Positions 52,922 to 62,105 are shown, counted from the stretch's first letter. The stretch is 64,000 nucleotides of DNA from Prevotella sp. (GCA_031285625.1 JAITVV010000071.1:1-64000), one strand, 5' to 3'. Numbers and translations: made by a program. Notes: generated by a model not told the origin, from the letters alone.

Positions 52922-53147
52922 ATGAAAAAATAGTTTCCTCATTCCAAATTTATTAAGTACTATCCGGAGTGGAGTGCAGGTGAGGAAATTTCTGCACTAA
53001 TCTGAAGGCAGGCGAATATATTGCATAGCATATAAAAGATATAATATAGCAGAAAATCAGTATCTTTATATACGAAATATTAAACACTATGATGACTTTT
53101 AATAACTCTTTATTTCCATTAACCTGAATTCAACCATAAATCCTAAT

Positions 53148-54938
53148 ATGCATACTTCGATTAAGAAAGACCTCGAAAAAGCAGCTGTTTTCTTCAAAAG
53201 GAAGAAATATGATGTAGTAATCAGTTATTGCGACAATATTTTAAGACTTGATAAAGATAATGAAGAAGCAACAAAACTAAAACTCGATTCATTAGTCGGA
53301 ATAGTCAGGTATTATTTGAAGAAAAAGGATTATGCTACTGCAATGCATTTTTCATATGTCGGTTTAGAAATTGATAAGTTATATCCTCCATTAGTACATG
53401 CTTTTCTCGATTGTTGCTTTAGGGGAGGTTTTGCCATTGGTTCCGACTATAAAAAAGAAATCCTTGACACTGAATTTAATTATATACCACTAATTGAGTA
53501 TAAAGCTGCGCTTCTTGATATATCTGAAGGTACAGTAGAAGCATTAAAATATTTAGAAAACGAAACTGCTAAAAATCCGGATATTTCCAATTTATATTTT
53601 GTAAAAGGATTCAGCTTATTCAAACAAAATAAATTTGAAGAAGCTATGATTGAATTTGACAAATCTATAGAATTAGCTGACGAAGAAATATTTAGACTGC
53701 ACCTTTATAAAGCTTTATCTTTAGCCAATATAGGGAAACATGAAGAGGCAGCAGAGATTATGAGAAATATTAAAACGAATATAACCGATATAATTGATCA
53801 AACCTTCTTTATCGAGCATTATAAACAAAGACTACCTGTTATTTATGAATTAATATACGGAGATGAACAATCTGAATTTAATCGTATAGTAACACAACAT
53901 GGAATTAAGAGGGATCTTAATAATCCGGAATATAAATATTATGCAAAGTATTTCGTAAAGAAGCATATTTATTCGACTAATAAAAAACATCTGAAAGACA
54001 AATTAATATTTCTATTACTGAAATTCAAGTTATTCAGGAATAGCATCCATAATTTTTTCTTGAAAAAAGAGAAACAAAACAAATTTACGATTAAAGCCTT
54101 TTGTCCGAATATAAAAAAACATCAACGTAAAATATTTAAGGTTGCTATGGCATTTATATTCTCTCTATTGCTTTACTGTTTCTTAGTTCTTTATCTGATA
54201 ATAACATTCTTTGTATTACAAGAGGTTTTGAGTAGATTCCTGCCGTCCTACACCAGAGGAGGAAATATTGATTTATTGGTATTATATCTTTCGGTAACAG
54301 TATTTACCATTATAATCAGCTCAAGATCGATACTTCCTGCAATCAAAGATGGTTTTAATGAAGGGTACATTAAAAAATATTTAAAGAAATCCAAAACGAA
54401 TAAGATTCAACAAAAAAGTATCAGATATTACATGAACCTTCTGCCGAGTAACATATTAAGGTTTTATACAAATCATTATAAGGTCGCTCATTTTTACAAT
54501 AAAATTCCAAAAAATCCAGTTATCGCCGGAAAAATAGAAAAGTACAGAATAAGTAGAATCAGAAGAAACACTAATTTTTTCAGATACTTAAAATACTTAT
54601 TTTATAAGCTAAGTCTTAAACTGACTATTATAAAACAAAAGGATTTTTCTTTTGAAAAGGCCCAAAAGTTCACTGTATATTTTATCTATTTTACTTATTT
54701 CTCTTTGATTTTAATAACATATATATTTAAGTACGGACAATTCGAATTTATCCACAGGTATTTTGAAACTAAGGGAATCGATATTGCATTCGTAGATGAT
54801 GCGATAAATACTATAATATTTTCCCTGATTACTTTTATGGCATTTGAAAATATCCGCTCAACCCGAAATGATTTAGATACCAGCCGGAAACCTGCAGCGG
54901 TTTATCCGGATGGAACAGATGCTATAACAAAAAAGTAG
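53148..54938 (+). CDS. TPR-repeat membrane protein
   Basis: A 596-residue protein: soluble N-terminal TPR repeats (about residues 5-40, 140-200) with SNLYFVKGFSLFKQNKFEEA typical of a TPR, then a basic linker and four hydrophobic segments (about residues 330-360, 375-400, 505-527 and 545-562). No enzyme domain is seen. The charged loop between membrane segments is rich in lysine and arginine. It could be a membrane scaffold. Start at 53148 follows a 256-base gap with a promoter-like TATCTTTA that lacks the final G. Confidence 0.7.
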   Translation: MHTSIKKDLEKAAVFFKRKKYDVVISYCDNILRLDKDNEEATKLKLDSLVGIVRYYLKKKDYATAMHFSYVGLEIDKLYPPLVHAFLDCCFRGGFAIGSDYKKEILDTEFNYIPLIEYKAALLDISEGTVEALKYLENETAKNPDISNLYFVKGFSLFKQNKFEEAMIEFDKSIELADEEIFRLHLYKALSLANIGKHEEAAEIMRNIKTNITDIIDQTFFIEHYKQRLPVIYELIYGDEQSEFNRIVTQHGIKRDLNNPEYKYYAKYFVKKHIYSTNKKHLKDKLIFLLLKFKLFRNSIHNFFLKKEKQNKFTIKAFCPNIKKHQRKIFKVAMAFIFSLLLYCFLVLYLIITFFVLQEVLSRFLPSYTRGGNIDLLVLYLSVTVFTIIISSRSILPAIKDGFNEGYIKKYLKKSKTNKIQQKSIRYYMNLLPSNILRFYTNHYKVAHFYNKIPKNPVIAGKIEKYRISRIRRNTNFFRYLKYLFYKLSLKLTIIKQKDFSFEKAQKFTVYFIYFTYFSLILITYIFKYGQFEFIHRYFETKGIDIAFVDDAINTIIFSLITFMAFENIRSTRNDLDTSRKPAAVYPDGTDAITKK

Positions 54939-54940
54939 AA

Positions 54941-54970
54941 CTTGCCCGAAAAGAATGTAACAAAAAAGGT
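54941..54970 (+). pseudogene. Relic of a PduO adenosyltransferase C-terminus
   Basis: Read in frame from 54941, the sequence gives LARKECNKKG, the same ten residues as the PduO gene at 32064-32092. The DNA differs at five positions, all in third codon positions and all silent, so the copy diverged as coding DNA. It is cut off upstream by the end of the TPR gene and has no further matching sequence. Probably a remnant of a lost duplicate or transferred gene beside tRNA-Lys. Confidence 0.5.
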
Positions 54971-54995
54971 CACCAAATTGGTGGCCTTTCCTTTT
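54966..54995 (+). terminator. Terminator-like hairpin after the TPR gene
   Basis: GGTCACCAA and TTGGTGGCC form a stem with one mismatched pair, and C/T-rich sequence follows. It lies between the TPR gene and tRNA-Lys and may stop transcription from both sides. Confidence 0.55.
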
Positions 54996-55000
54996 CCTAG

Positions 55001-55073
55001 TGATCCCGCTGGGGCTCGAACCCAGGACCCCATCATTAAAAGTGATGTGCTCTACCTGCTGAGCTACGGAATC
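55001..55073 (-). tRNA. tRNA-Lys (anticodon TTT)
   Basis: Read on the minus strand: acceptor GATTCCG pairs with CGGGATC (one G-U), D arm GCTC/GAGC, anticodon stem CATCA/TGATG with loop CTTTTAA (anticodon TTT at 55040-55038), T arm with GGTTCGAGCCC, discriminator A. Length 73 bases. No CCA is encoded. It is alone; no other tRNA was seen in the window. Confidence 0.97.
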
Positions 55074-55248
55074 TCCTTATTGCTTTATTAAAGCGAGTGC
55101 AAAGGTAGTTGAAAATATTTATTTACCAAATAATTGGCTGTGAAATTTATCCAGAATGATTTTTTTTTCTGTTTCTATTTTAATTTTGTATATTTATTAT
55201 TTTGTATATTAATCAATTACACAACATTGGAGGTAATGAAAAAAATAT

Positions 55249-56667
55249 TCAATACTGAATGTTTCTAAAAAGGGTTCTTGCTTCTCGTGCTTTATTCAAA
55301 TATGTGATTAAAACATTTCTATCAAATAATTCCGGATTCTGGGGTACATAGATAAGCTGAAATAAAGACATTAACTCTTTATCAGTAAACTGGTCTAATA
55401 TATCATTAAATTGATCTTTATCATCTATTTCGAAATAGAGCAAAGCCAAGCGTTCTTTTATTGCCAGATTATTTGGATCGAGCTCCAAAAGCTTTTCTGT
55501 ATAATAGGCAGCTTTTTCATAATTTTCTTCTTTTATATTTATAATAGCCAACCTATCTATTAAATGAAAATTATCGTCATTTTGTAAGTAAATATTTAGA
55601 TAGTGGACCTTAGCCTCCTCATAATGTCCTTGCTTAAATGCAATTTCTCCGGCGATCATATTCAAATCCAAAAAATCCGGATACTTAACCAAGCCGTCCT
55701 GCACTATGTCGTACGCAGCATTATAATCTCCTTTTTGAATGTATATGTATGCCCGCTTTGATAGCAGCTCTGCAGTTTCAATATACGCAGCCTCATATTT
55801 AGACAAACATTGAAGAGCCTCATCGTACATTTCCAATGATTGGTAACATTCTGCGAGCAAGAAATAAATTGATATATCCTCCGGATCGGACAGAAGGAGT
55901 TCATTGAAAATTTCAATAGCTTCCTCTACACGCTCAGCCAAAGACATACAGTGTGCTCTTAATTTTAACACGTTACTATCCGAATCATTAATGGTAAGCG
56001 CGAAATCAAAGGCATCTATTGCTTTCTCAAATTCTTCATTAAGAGAAAAAAGCTTACCTAAATTAACCCATGCCTCATATGTGTACGGTTCTACGTCTAG
56101 TATTTTGTTAGTAGTGGTAATCGCAAAGTCAAAGTTACCCAGCATTTCATATGCGTACGCCAAATCTGATAATACATCTATATTTTCAGGATTGTATTTC
56201 AGACTTTCCTGAAAGTAGATAACAGCTTCTTTGAAGTAATCAGCCTCTACATACAGAAAACCTAGTTCCATAAATATATTTTCAGGATCTTCGTCTTCTT
56301 CCTTGTTAAGCAGCTCTTTTGTTAATTCATATGCTTTTGAGTAGTTATCTAATTGAAGATAACATTCTATCTTAAGAAGAAATAAATCGAAATCATATTC
56401 CAATGATAATTTCTCTAATATCCTTAAGGCAAAAGAGTATTCTCCGTCATAAACAGCAAATTTAGCCTTTTTAATCACCAACGAGTTATTCCCCGGATGG
56501 ATGGATAATCCGGTGTCAACTATTTCTCTGGCAATATCTATCTCATCTTGTGAATCATAATATTCAGCAAGATCTCCAAATTCATCCGCATCAAAATAGA
56601 TATTCTTACCAGACTCCACCGCCTGCTCATATCTTTTTATTAGCTCTAATATATCTTTTTCCGCCAT
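55249..56667 (-). CDS. Soluble TPR-repeat protein
   Basis: A 472-residue acidic protein made almost fully of TPR repeats (about ten), for example VIYFQESLKYNPENIDVL and AAYYTEKLLELDPNNLAIKE. No signal peptide, membrane segment or enzyme domain. TPR arrays bind other proteins. A TACCTTTG box (56698-56691 on the minus strand) lies 24 bases upstream of its start. It is unrelated in sequence style to the membrane TPR protein at 53148-54938. Confidence 0.85.
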   Translation of the reverse strand: MAEKDILELIKRYEQAVESGKNIYFDADEFGDLAEYYDSQDEIDIAREIVDTGLSIHPGNNSLVIKKAKFAVYDGEYSFALRILEKLSLEYDFDLFLLKIECYLQLDNYSKAYELTKELLNKEEDEDPENIFMELGFLYVEADYFKEAVIYFQESLKYNPENIDVLSDLAYAYEMLGNFDFAITTTNKILDVEPYTYEAWVNLGKLFSLNEEFEKAIDAFDFALTINDSDSNVLKLRAHCMSLAERVEEAIEIFNELLLSDPEDISIYFLLAECYQSLEMYDEALQCLSKYEAAYIETAELLSKRAYIYIQKGDYNAAYDIVQDGLVKYPDFLDLNMIAGEIAFKQGHYEEAKVHYLNIYLQNDDNFHLIDRLAIINIKEENYEKAAYYTEKLLELDPNNLAIKERLALLYFEIDDKDQFNDILDQFTDKELMSLFQLIYVPQNPELFDRNVLITYLNKAREARTLFRNIQY

Positions 56668-56690
56668 CTTATCTATTTCATAAAGGGCTA

Positions 56691-56698
56691 CAAAGGTA
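56691..56698 (-). promoter_or_regulatory. -7 box of the TPR-protein promoter
   Basis: TACCTTTG on the minus strand, 24 bases upstream of the start at 56667. Confidence 0.5.
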
Positions 56699-56767
56699 AT
56701 ACTTTTTTAAGGTGTTTTACTTTGGTTTTATGAATCTATTCGTCTCAAAAGTAGATATCAAACAAAT

Positions 56768-56797
56768 AAAAGGCTACCCATTGATGGGTAGCCTTTT
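56768..56797 (-). terminator. Terminator of the lipocalin-like lipoprotein gene
   Basis: AAAAGGCTACCCA and TGGGTAGCCTTTT, a perfect 13-base stem with a TTGA loop (plus-strand order). It lies downstream of the lipoprotein gene on the minus strand and upstream of the TPR gene promoter. Confidence 0.88.
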
Positions 56798-56815
56798 AAA
56801 TAATAGACCGGGATA

Positions 56816-57292
56816 CTATTTTGTTATTTTGCTGAAAGTGTCTATTAACATTGCTTTAGTAATTTCTTTTTCATCGATTTCCAGTTGCTTGGCAATTGCT
56901 GCTTTGACATCTGTCGAACTACTAATCACTTTTTCTTTATAAAGAAGTGTTTCCGAATCTTTATCTGTAGTAAGAGTTAGCTTGTCATCTTTAAGTTTAT
57001 AAGTTCCTTCTGTTTCAACGCTTGATTTTTTAGCTTGGAATGTTCCATCTAACTTAAAAACATAAGTATTGTTGACATTATCTGTCATTTCCTCTATTGC
57101 CTTAACTACCTCATCCTTAATGTCAGGATTTGTAACTTCTACCTCAGCCGCCGTTTTTGAGTGTTTCCATGTGCCCAAAAGTTCAACATTTCCATTTCCG
57201 CCTTTATCATCATCGTCATCACTACAAGATGTAACACCAAGGCCTAAAATAAAGGCGCACAGAGATAATCCTAGAATTTTTCTAAGTTTCAT
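56816..57292 (-). CDS. Lipocalin-like surface lipoprotein
   Basis: A 158-residue lipoprotein: lipobox VTSC (Cys about residue 23) followed by SDDDDDKGG, a strong acidic surface-export signal, then a small domain starting LLGTWKHSKT and with TYVFKLDGTFQAK and EGTYKLKDDKLTL, the pattern of Bacteroidetes lipocalin-like (GTW) lipoproteins. The C-terminal 45 residues are helical. Ligand unknown. Confidence 0.82.
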   Translation of the reverse strand: MKLRKILGLSLCAFILGLGVTSCSDDDDDKGGNGNVELLGTWKHSKTAAEVEVTNPDIKDEVVKAIEEMTDNVNNTYVFKLDGTFQAKKSSVETEGTYKLKDDKLTLTTDKDSETLLYKEKVISSSTDVKAAIAKQLEIDEKEITKAMLIDTFSKITK

Positions 57293-57468
57293 AATTAATT
57301 TTTCTTTTTTAATTAACTAACAAATGTTTTTACAGTGATATCACTTTATAAAGAAACTTTCGATCGGTTTCTAAGAGTAAGATGTAAAGACTCGTTATTA
57401 TGTTGCATCAACAAATCTTTATAAAATATAAAAAAAATGGAGGTGCTTTATATCAAGAAGTTAGACAC

Positions 57469-58059
57469 CTATTGAGAGCTATCTTTTTTTCTCATCAGTT
57501 CGTCCCTTAATAAAGAAGCAAGTTCATAATCTTCGCCATCAATAGCATCTTTTAGCAAAGTTTCAAGCTCATCTTTATTAAGCAGAGAATAGTCGAGGGC
57601 GAGATTGTCTTTTTCATCTTCATGCAAATTTTCCGGAGTTACATTTTCATCAAATACAACAGCCTGACTTTGCATGATAAATTCTGAAGTAAAAATAGGA
57701 GCCTTGGTTCTCAAAGCTATAGCTATGGCATCAGATGTTCGAGATTCTATCTCTACAGTCTTATTAGCTTGACGAAAAACCATTCTGGAAAAGAAAACTC
57801 CATTCTCGTATTTGTAAATATTTATTTCGAGCAATGATATCGACAATTGAGACAGCAGTGACTGGAATAGATCATGAGTCAATGGCCTTGGAGGGATAGA
57901 GCCCTGAAGTTTAAAGGCAATAGACTGCGCTTCCGGTGTACCAACTATGATCATAAGACGGCGTAATCCATCCTCCTCAGCCAAGACTAAACCATACGTG
58001 CCCGACTGAGTTTGATTGAATGAGAATCCTAAAACCGATAGTCTTATCTTATCTTCCAT
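57469..58059 (-). CDS. Bifunctional nuclease (DUF151) with UVR motif
   Basis: A 196-residue protein with a BFN/DUF151 domain (about residues 1-135; GTYGLVLAEEDGLRRLMIIVG, quoted in part, and SRTSDAIAIALRTKAPIF) and a C-terminal UVR-type helix pair (LKDAIDGEDYELASLLRDEL). BFN proteins cut DNA and RNA in vitro in plants and archaea; the UVR motif is the UvrB/UvrC contact. The start is the ATG at 58059; an in-frame TTG at 58068 lies inside the -7 box and is unlikely. Transcription would begin almost at the ATG. Confidence 0.88.
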   Translation of the reverse strand: MEDKIRLSVLGFSFNQTQSGTYGLVLAEEDGLRRLMIIVGTPEAQSIAFKLQGSIPPRPLTHDLFQSLLSQLSISLLEINIYKYENGVFFSRMVFRQANKTVEIESRTSDAIAIALRTKAPIFTSEFIMQSQAVVFDENVTPENLHEDEKDNLALDYSLLNKDELETLLKDAIDGEDYELASLLRDELMRKKDSSQ

Positions 58060-58065
58060 ACATGT

Positions 58066-58073
58066 CAAAAGTA
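58066..58073 (-). promoter_or_regulatory. -7 box at the start of the bifunctional nuclease gene
   Basis: TACTTTTG on the minus strand ends six bases before the ATG at 58059, so the transcript may have almost no leader. Confidence 0.5.
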
Positions 58074-58240
58074 GATATTTATTTTTTATATTTATAAGAA
58101 CAGCTCTTGTTTTAAAACATTTTATCTTAACTTAAGATTGCTAAATTTTATTTTTTTCTTGTTTTTTCTGCGTAAATATTAAAAATTGTTTTATTTTGCA
58201 ATAGATTTTAATTAGTGAAAGAAAATCGCGATACAAACAA

Positions 58241-60106
58241 GTGCAAAATACAAATTTACACATTGACAAAAGGAGAACCTTCTTGTTCTTTTTTCTAATA
58301 TTTTTTACAATTACTATTTCTGCTGGCGGTGGGGATAGTATATATGTTAAGCAGTATAATAAAGTAAGATATTATCATTCTGATTCCATCTTTCAAAAAT
58401 ATGCTCAATCCGGATTTTTGTCTGTAATAGATGAAATGTACGATTATTATGAAGACATTGTCGAATACCTGCCAACTGACAGACAATTTCAGGAAGTAGC
58501 CAAAATAAGACAAATAGCCAAACAATATAACTCAACCGAACTGGACACTGAGGCTGACTTTATGCATGCTTATGTTTTGCCCGTAAAATCCGATAAAGAT
58601 ATTGCCTATAAAGTTTCCCGGATGGAGTCGGTTGTCAATAATGCTGTCAGGCAAGGTAACGTGATAATAAAGTTGAGGGCGATGGAAGCTATATTCGAAA
58701 TCCATTGGAAACATTCTCAATATGCCAAAGCTTTTAGCCAAGCCTATCTGATAGATAATGAACTGCAAAATGTAAGTGAATCCGAATATCCGGGAAAAGG
58801 AAATGCATACTTCCATATAGGTCAAGCCTTTAGTTTTTTCCATGATTATGACAAGGCAATGCCTTATTTACGTAAGGCCTTAAATCCTCCCAAATATTAC
58901 TTTGACAGGTCAGACCTTTTAGCTAGAAATGCTATTGGTGAATATTACAATTCAGTAGGATTAATAGATTCAGCAGAATATTACTTCCGTTCAGCATACT
59001 TCAGCTCACACAATGTTAAAGCAAAACCCATTCTGGATGCTATTTCCCTCAGTAATATCGGTCAATCATTGTTGAATAAGAAGGATTATAACAATGCTAT
59101 TTCATATCTCCGCGCAGGCTTGAACCGTATTTTGATGGATAATGATTATGAATTTGCTTCGGATGTCACATTAGGACTAGCTAAATGTTATTTGGCGAAG
59201 AATGATTTCAAGAAAGCCAAGAGTTTAATAGATTCCACAAGAATGTTCATCGACAGAAGTGATCATGTAGATTTATATCAATCTTTATATCCTTTGATGT
59301 GTGATTATTATTCAAAAACAGCTAATACTCAGCTTTCTGCTGCATATTTTGATTCTACCCTGATGATCACCAAACTATACGCAGATAAATATAATAGTTT
59401 GCATATCTTAAAGGCCGAACAAGATCTGTATGAATCGAAAGCAAAGGCAAAAGACGAAGAGATACGACTGAAAGAAGAGAATTTTAAGTCTAAAATATTT
59501 TATGGCGTTGCAATTCTCCTGATTATAACCATAGGTTTGCTTTTTCTTATTGTGTTATACCATAAAAACAGGATAGCATACAGAGCTCTTGTCTTAAAAA
59601 ATCAGGATTGGGCACGAGATACATCTTATGATACATACGAAGCTCCGGAGGTAATTGAACCTGAACCTGCTGCGGTTGACACAGTGGAAGATACTGTAGA
59701 AATAGTAGAAGAGGAGAAAGAAGATGAGCCAACTAAAGAGGATATTGCTTTGATGAAACAAGTACATGAGTTGGTTACAAAAGATAAAATATATAAGGAT
59801 ATGGAGTTAACACTTGATGCTTTAGCCAAAAGAATGAGTGTTAACCGAAATTATTTATCCAAGGCAATAAACAAAACGACAAATAAAAACTTCAACACAT
59901 ATATAAATGAATATAGAGTGAAAGAAGCTATAAAAATCTTATCCTCCAAGAAGGCCGACCTAATGTCAATTGATGCTATCGCTTTTGATGCCGGATTTAA
60001 TAACAGAACCTCCTTCTATCAATCTTTCAAAAAAATAACAGGGCTATCACCTTCTGATTTCAGGGATAATAAACCCGCCGAAAAAGAGTCTGTAAAATTT
60101 AGATAG
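58241..60106 (+). CDS. TPR sensor-AraC regulator (membrane-bound)
   Basis: A 621-residue one-component regulator: N-terminal signal/anchor (TFLFFFLIFFTITISAGG), periplasmic TPR-like repeats (about residues 60-400), a membrane segment at about 420-442, an acidic cytoplasmic linker (EPEPAAVDTVEDTVEIVEEE, about 470-490) and a C-terminal AraC HTH (LDALAKRMSVNRNYLSKAIN ... FNNRTSFYQSFKKITGLSP, in parts). Its layout is like that of Bacteroidetes glycan-response regulators but without kinase. The start is a GTG at 58241; there is no ATG upstream in this frame. Target genes are not adjacent. Confidence 0.87.
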   Translation: MQNTNLHIDKRRTFLFFFLIFFTITISAGGGDSIYVKQYNKVRYYHSDSIFQKYAQSGFLSVIDEMYDYYEDIVEYLPTDRQFQEVAKIRQIAKQYNSTELDTEADFMHAYVLPVKSDKDIAYKVSRMESVVNNAVRQGNVIIKLRAMEAIFEIHWKHSQYAKAFSQAYLIDNELQNVSESEYPGKGNAYFHIGQAFSFFHDYDKAMPYLRKALNPPKYYFDRSDLLARNAIGEYYNSVGLIDSAEYYFRSAYFSSHNVKAKPILDAISLSNIGQSLLNKKDYNNAISYLRAGLNRILMDNDYEFASDVTLGLAKCYLAKNDFKKAKSLIDSTRMFIDRSDHVDLYQSLYPLMCDYYSKTANTQLSAAYFDSTLMITKLYADKYNSLHILKAEQDLYESKAKAKDEEIRLKEENFKSKIFYGVAILLIITIGLLFLIVLYHKNRIAYRALVLKNQDWARDTSYDTYEAPEVIEPEPAAVDTVEDTVEIVEEEKEDEPTKEDIALMKQVHELVTKDKIYKDMELTLDALAKRMSVNRNYLSKAINKTTNKNFNTYINEYRVKEAIKILSSKKADLMSIDAIAFDAGFNNRTSFYQSFKKITGLSPSDFRDNKPAEKESVKFR

Positions 60107-60122
60107 TCCTATATTCTGAGAA

Positions 60123-60156
60123 AATGGAATCTGTAATGATATTTCCATTCTGTTTT
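60123..60156 (+). terminator. Terminator of the TPR-AraC gene
   Basis: AATGGAA (60123-60129) pairs with TTCCATT (60143-60149), followed by CTGTTTTT. Weak stem, normal position 17 bases after the stop. Confidence 0.5.
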
Positions 60157-60245
60157 TCTCAAATCATAAGAAACTCATTGATAGAATAATACAAAACTTG
60201 TAGTTAGGATTTATAAAAATTAACCGGGATTTTAGGATTAAACTA

Positions 60246-60364
60246 TATTTTTGTTAAGTCATCGGAAATATTGACAGTGGATGTTTTATATTCCCAACCT
60301 TACACACTTTACAGAACAAGCAAACTTAAAAAGGAGCAAATCGGTGAGATTCGCTCCTTTTTGA
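60246..60364 (+). ncRNA. Candidate small RNA with own promoter box and terminator
   Basis: TATTTTTG at 60246-60253 could start transcription near 60260; a hairpin with 14 of 15 pairs (AAAAAGGAGCAAATC at 60328-60342, GATTCGCTCCTTTTT at 60348-60362) ends it. The predicted RNA is about 105 bases. A 27-codon ORF (60282-60365) runs through the hairpin and is probably not a gene. The hairpin also serves the gene on the minus strand, so the RNA claim rests on the promoter box. Confidence 0.4.
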
Positions 60365-60384
60365 TTATAGAAAAATGTAAATTG

Positions 60385-61248
60385 TTAATTTGTTCTCCAG
60401 ACAATATAAGATGTATTCAAAGGTACTTCAGGCTGCTCAACCCCAAACTCTGTTTTGTTATGTTCCTTGTCATAATACCACCCAAAGGCTGTGTTTGTTC
60501 CCACTAAATAGATAGCATCACTTACACCTATATCAATAAGTGCTTGTGAAAAGTCATGAAATGATTCGGCACTACGGCTTTCAACCATTACAACCTTACT
60601 GGATCTCACAGCCAGAGCCCGGCGTATCGATTTATTCTTGGGATTGTTTTCTATAAGCTCACCTTCGCTAACAAGAGGATATTGTCTGAAGAAATAACCT
60701 TTTGAATCAATTGCTTTTTTTAAGAGCGGCGTATTGTCTTTAACTCCAATAGTGATATCGCCATCTATAATGGCGCAAAATCCCGTTTTTGCAATACCTC
60801 TGGACAATTGTTGCCCTGCCAGTACAAAGTCTCCCACAATCTCAAGATTATCGCCTCTGATATCCGCTGCCTGCGTGATAAAGATGATTGTGGAGTCAGA
60901 TTTATCCGGCTGGCCTACCGATAATGTCATTTCCGCATCGTGAGGTAGATAGACAAATAAAGGTACATCGTTAACCGTCTCCTCCAAAACTTCTACATAA
61001 CCTTTTATTGTATCATTTTTTATGGGGCTGGGGATCGTTTTTTCTATAGTTTGATGTGTAACCGGTTCAAAATAGTAATCGGGTTCTTGTTTTTGTAAAG
61101 AGAATATCAAGACAAGTATGATTGCTATTACGGCAATACAGACACCGATTATCACCCATATTTTACCAGAATTAGGTTTTTTCTCTCCACCTTCCTTCGA
61201 ACCAAGAAAGTAGACATCATTTTCAGCTTTTATATCTTTCTTGCTCAT
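60385..61248 (-). CDS. Phosphodiester glycosidase (NAGPA)-like membrane protein
   Basis: A 287-residue protein with a short cytoplasmic N-terminus, one membrane segment (about residues 29-50, GKIWVIIGVCIAVIAIILVL in part) and an extracytoplasmic domain. The C-terminal half has the NAGPA/DUF2233 order: AIIDGDITIGV, RRALAVRSSKVVMVESRSA (in part), FSQALIDIGVSDAIYLVG. In active relatives the last segment reads like L-D-G-G; here it reads VGTNTAF, so the active site may be altered. It overlaps the LytTR gene by four bases. Confidence 0.6.
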   Translation of the reverse strand: MSKKDIKAENDVYFLGSKEGGEKKPNSGKIWVIIGVCIAVIAIILVLIFSLQKQEPDYYFEPVTHQTIEKTIPSPIKNDTIKGYVEVLEETVNDVPLFVYLPHDAEMTLSVGQPDKSDSTIIFITQAADIRGDNLEIVGDFVLAGQQLSRGIAKTGFCAIIDGDITIGVKDNTPLLKKAIDSKGYFFRQYPLVSEGELIENNPKNKSIRRALAVRSSKVVMVESRSAESFHDFSQALIDIGVSDAIYLVGTNTAFGWYYDKEHNKTEFGVEQPEVPLNTSYIVWRTN

Positions 61249-61631
61249 ATCTCTACCCTCCTGTTCTTTAAACTATCTTCTAATACATTCTTTAGCGCTC
61301 TCAAAGCTTCTTTTGAAGCTGAGAGTACAAACTTATGAGGAAAACTACTGTCTGATAAAATAATCTGCTGCTTGGATACATTCACATAATAGATATACTT
61401 AGCATTAATTATCAGACTTTTTCCTAGTCGGATAAATGTTTGGGCATCCATACCCAACTGTTGCTCTATCACTCTCTCAAAGGTACCCAGATTGAATGTA
61501 AACAGATGCTCATCTTTATTGATAAGTACCATGGTAGAATAGTTCCCATCAGAAGAGATGTACACTATCCTGTCAGGCGAGACTCTTACCAGATCATTAC
61601 TGTTTGTTAAAACCAGATATCTTACCATCAT
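61245..61631 (-). CDS. Stand-alone LytTR DNA-binding protein
   Basis: A 128-residue protein consisting only of a LytTR domain (IVYISSDGNYSTMVL, TFNLGTFERVIEQQL, FIRLGKSLIINAKYI). There is no receiver domain. It should bind DNA and probably regulates the membrane protein downstream with which it overlaps by four bases. Ninety-three bases upstream lies a broken sigma gene. Confidence 0.9.
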   Translation of the reverse strand: MMVRYLVLTNSNDLVRVSPDRIVYISSDGNYSTMVLINKDEHLFTFNLGTFERVIEQQLGMDAQTFIRLGKSLIINAKYIYYVNVSKQQIILSDSSFPHKFVLSASKEALRALKNVLEDSLKNRRVEI

Positions 61632-61724
61632 AATCTTTTTATCAATACAAAAATAGGCTATTCTTTGTATTTCCGGTTATTTCCATCAAGTATATGTATA
61701 AAATACTATGTTTATTGTATGAAA

Positions 61725-62105
61725 TTATCTGCCTGAGATGAGAAGGGTCAGAATAAGTATTAGATAATCTTTCAGCACAATTCTTAAAATTTTGATTGTC
61801 TTTGTTATATGATATTCCACAGCTTTTACACTGAGGTCATACAATTCGGCAATCTCCTTGTTGGATTTATCACCAAACCGGCTCAACATAAATATATCCT
61901 TAGTCTGTGGAGGGAGATTATCAAGTGTTTTAACCAGTAAGGACTGTATTTCACTAGAGAATAATTGTTGAGGTTCACAAGCCTCGAGAGTAGATATTCT
62001 TATATTCATATCCGCTTCGTACAGTGATTTGATATTATCAAAAGCCCGGACTTTAACGGCTTCATGCTTCAGATGATCCAATGCTTTATTCTTAAGAATG
62101 CTTAT
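61725..62105 (-). pseudogene. ECF sigma factor, 5' part missing
   Basis: Region 4 (LVKTLDNLPPQTKDIFMLSRF, NKEIAELYDLSVKAVEYHIT in part) and the end of region 2 are intact, but region 2 proper is missing. In frame upstream of the first usable start (TTG at 62081) the DNA still reads SILKNKALDHLKHEA, the usual end of region 2, and then meets the SusC-derived sequence. So the gene was cut by a rearrangement near 62105. The last 15 residues are hydrophobic (LKDYLILILTLLISG), a known feature of a Bacteroidetes sigma subgroup. Confidence 0.75.

Noticed and set aside
53148-56667. The two TPR genes flanking tRNA-Lys as duplicates
   Set aside because: One has four membrane segments and few repeats, the other is soluble and all repeats; there is no shared order.
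60282-60365. 27-codon ORF in the gap after the TPR-AraC gene
   Set aside because: It runs through the terminator hairpin and has no ribosome binding site of note.
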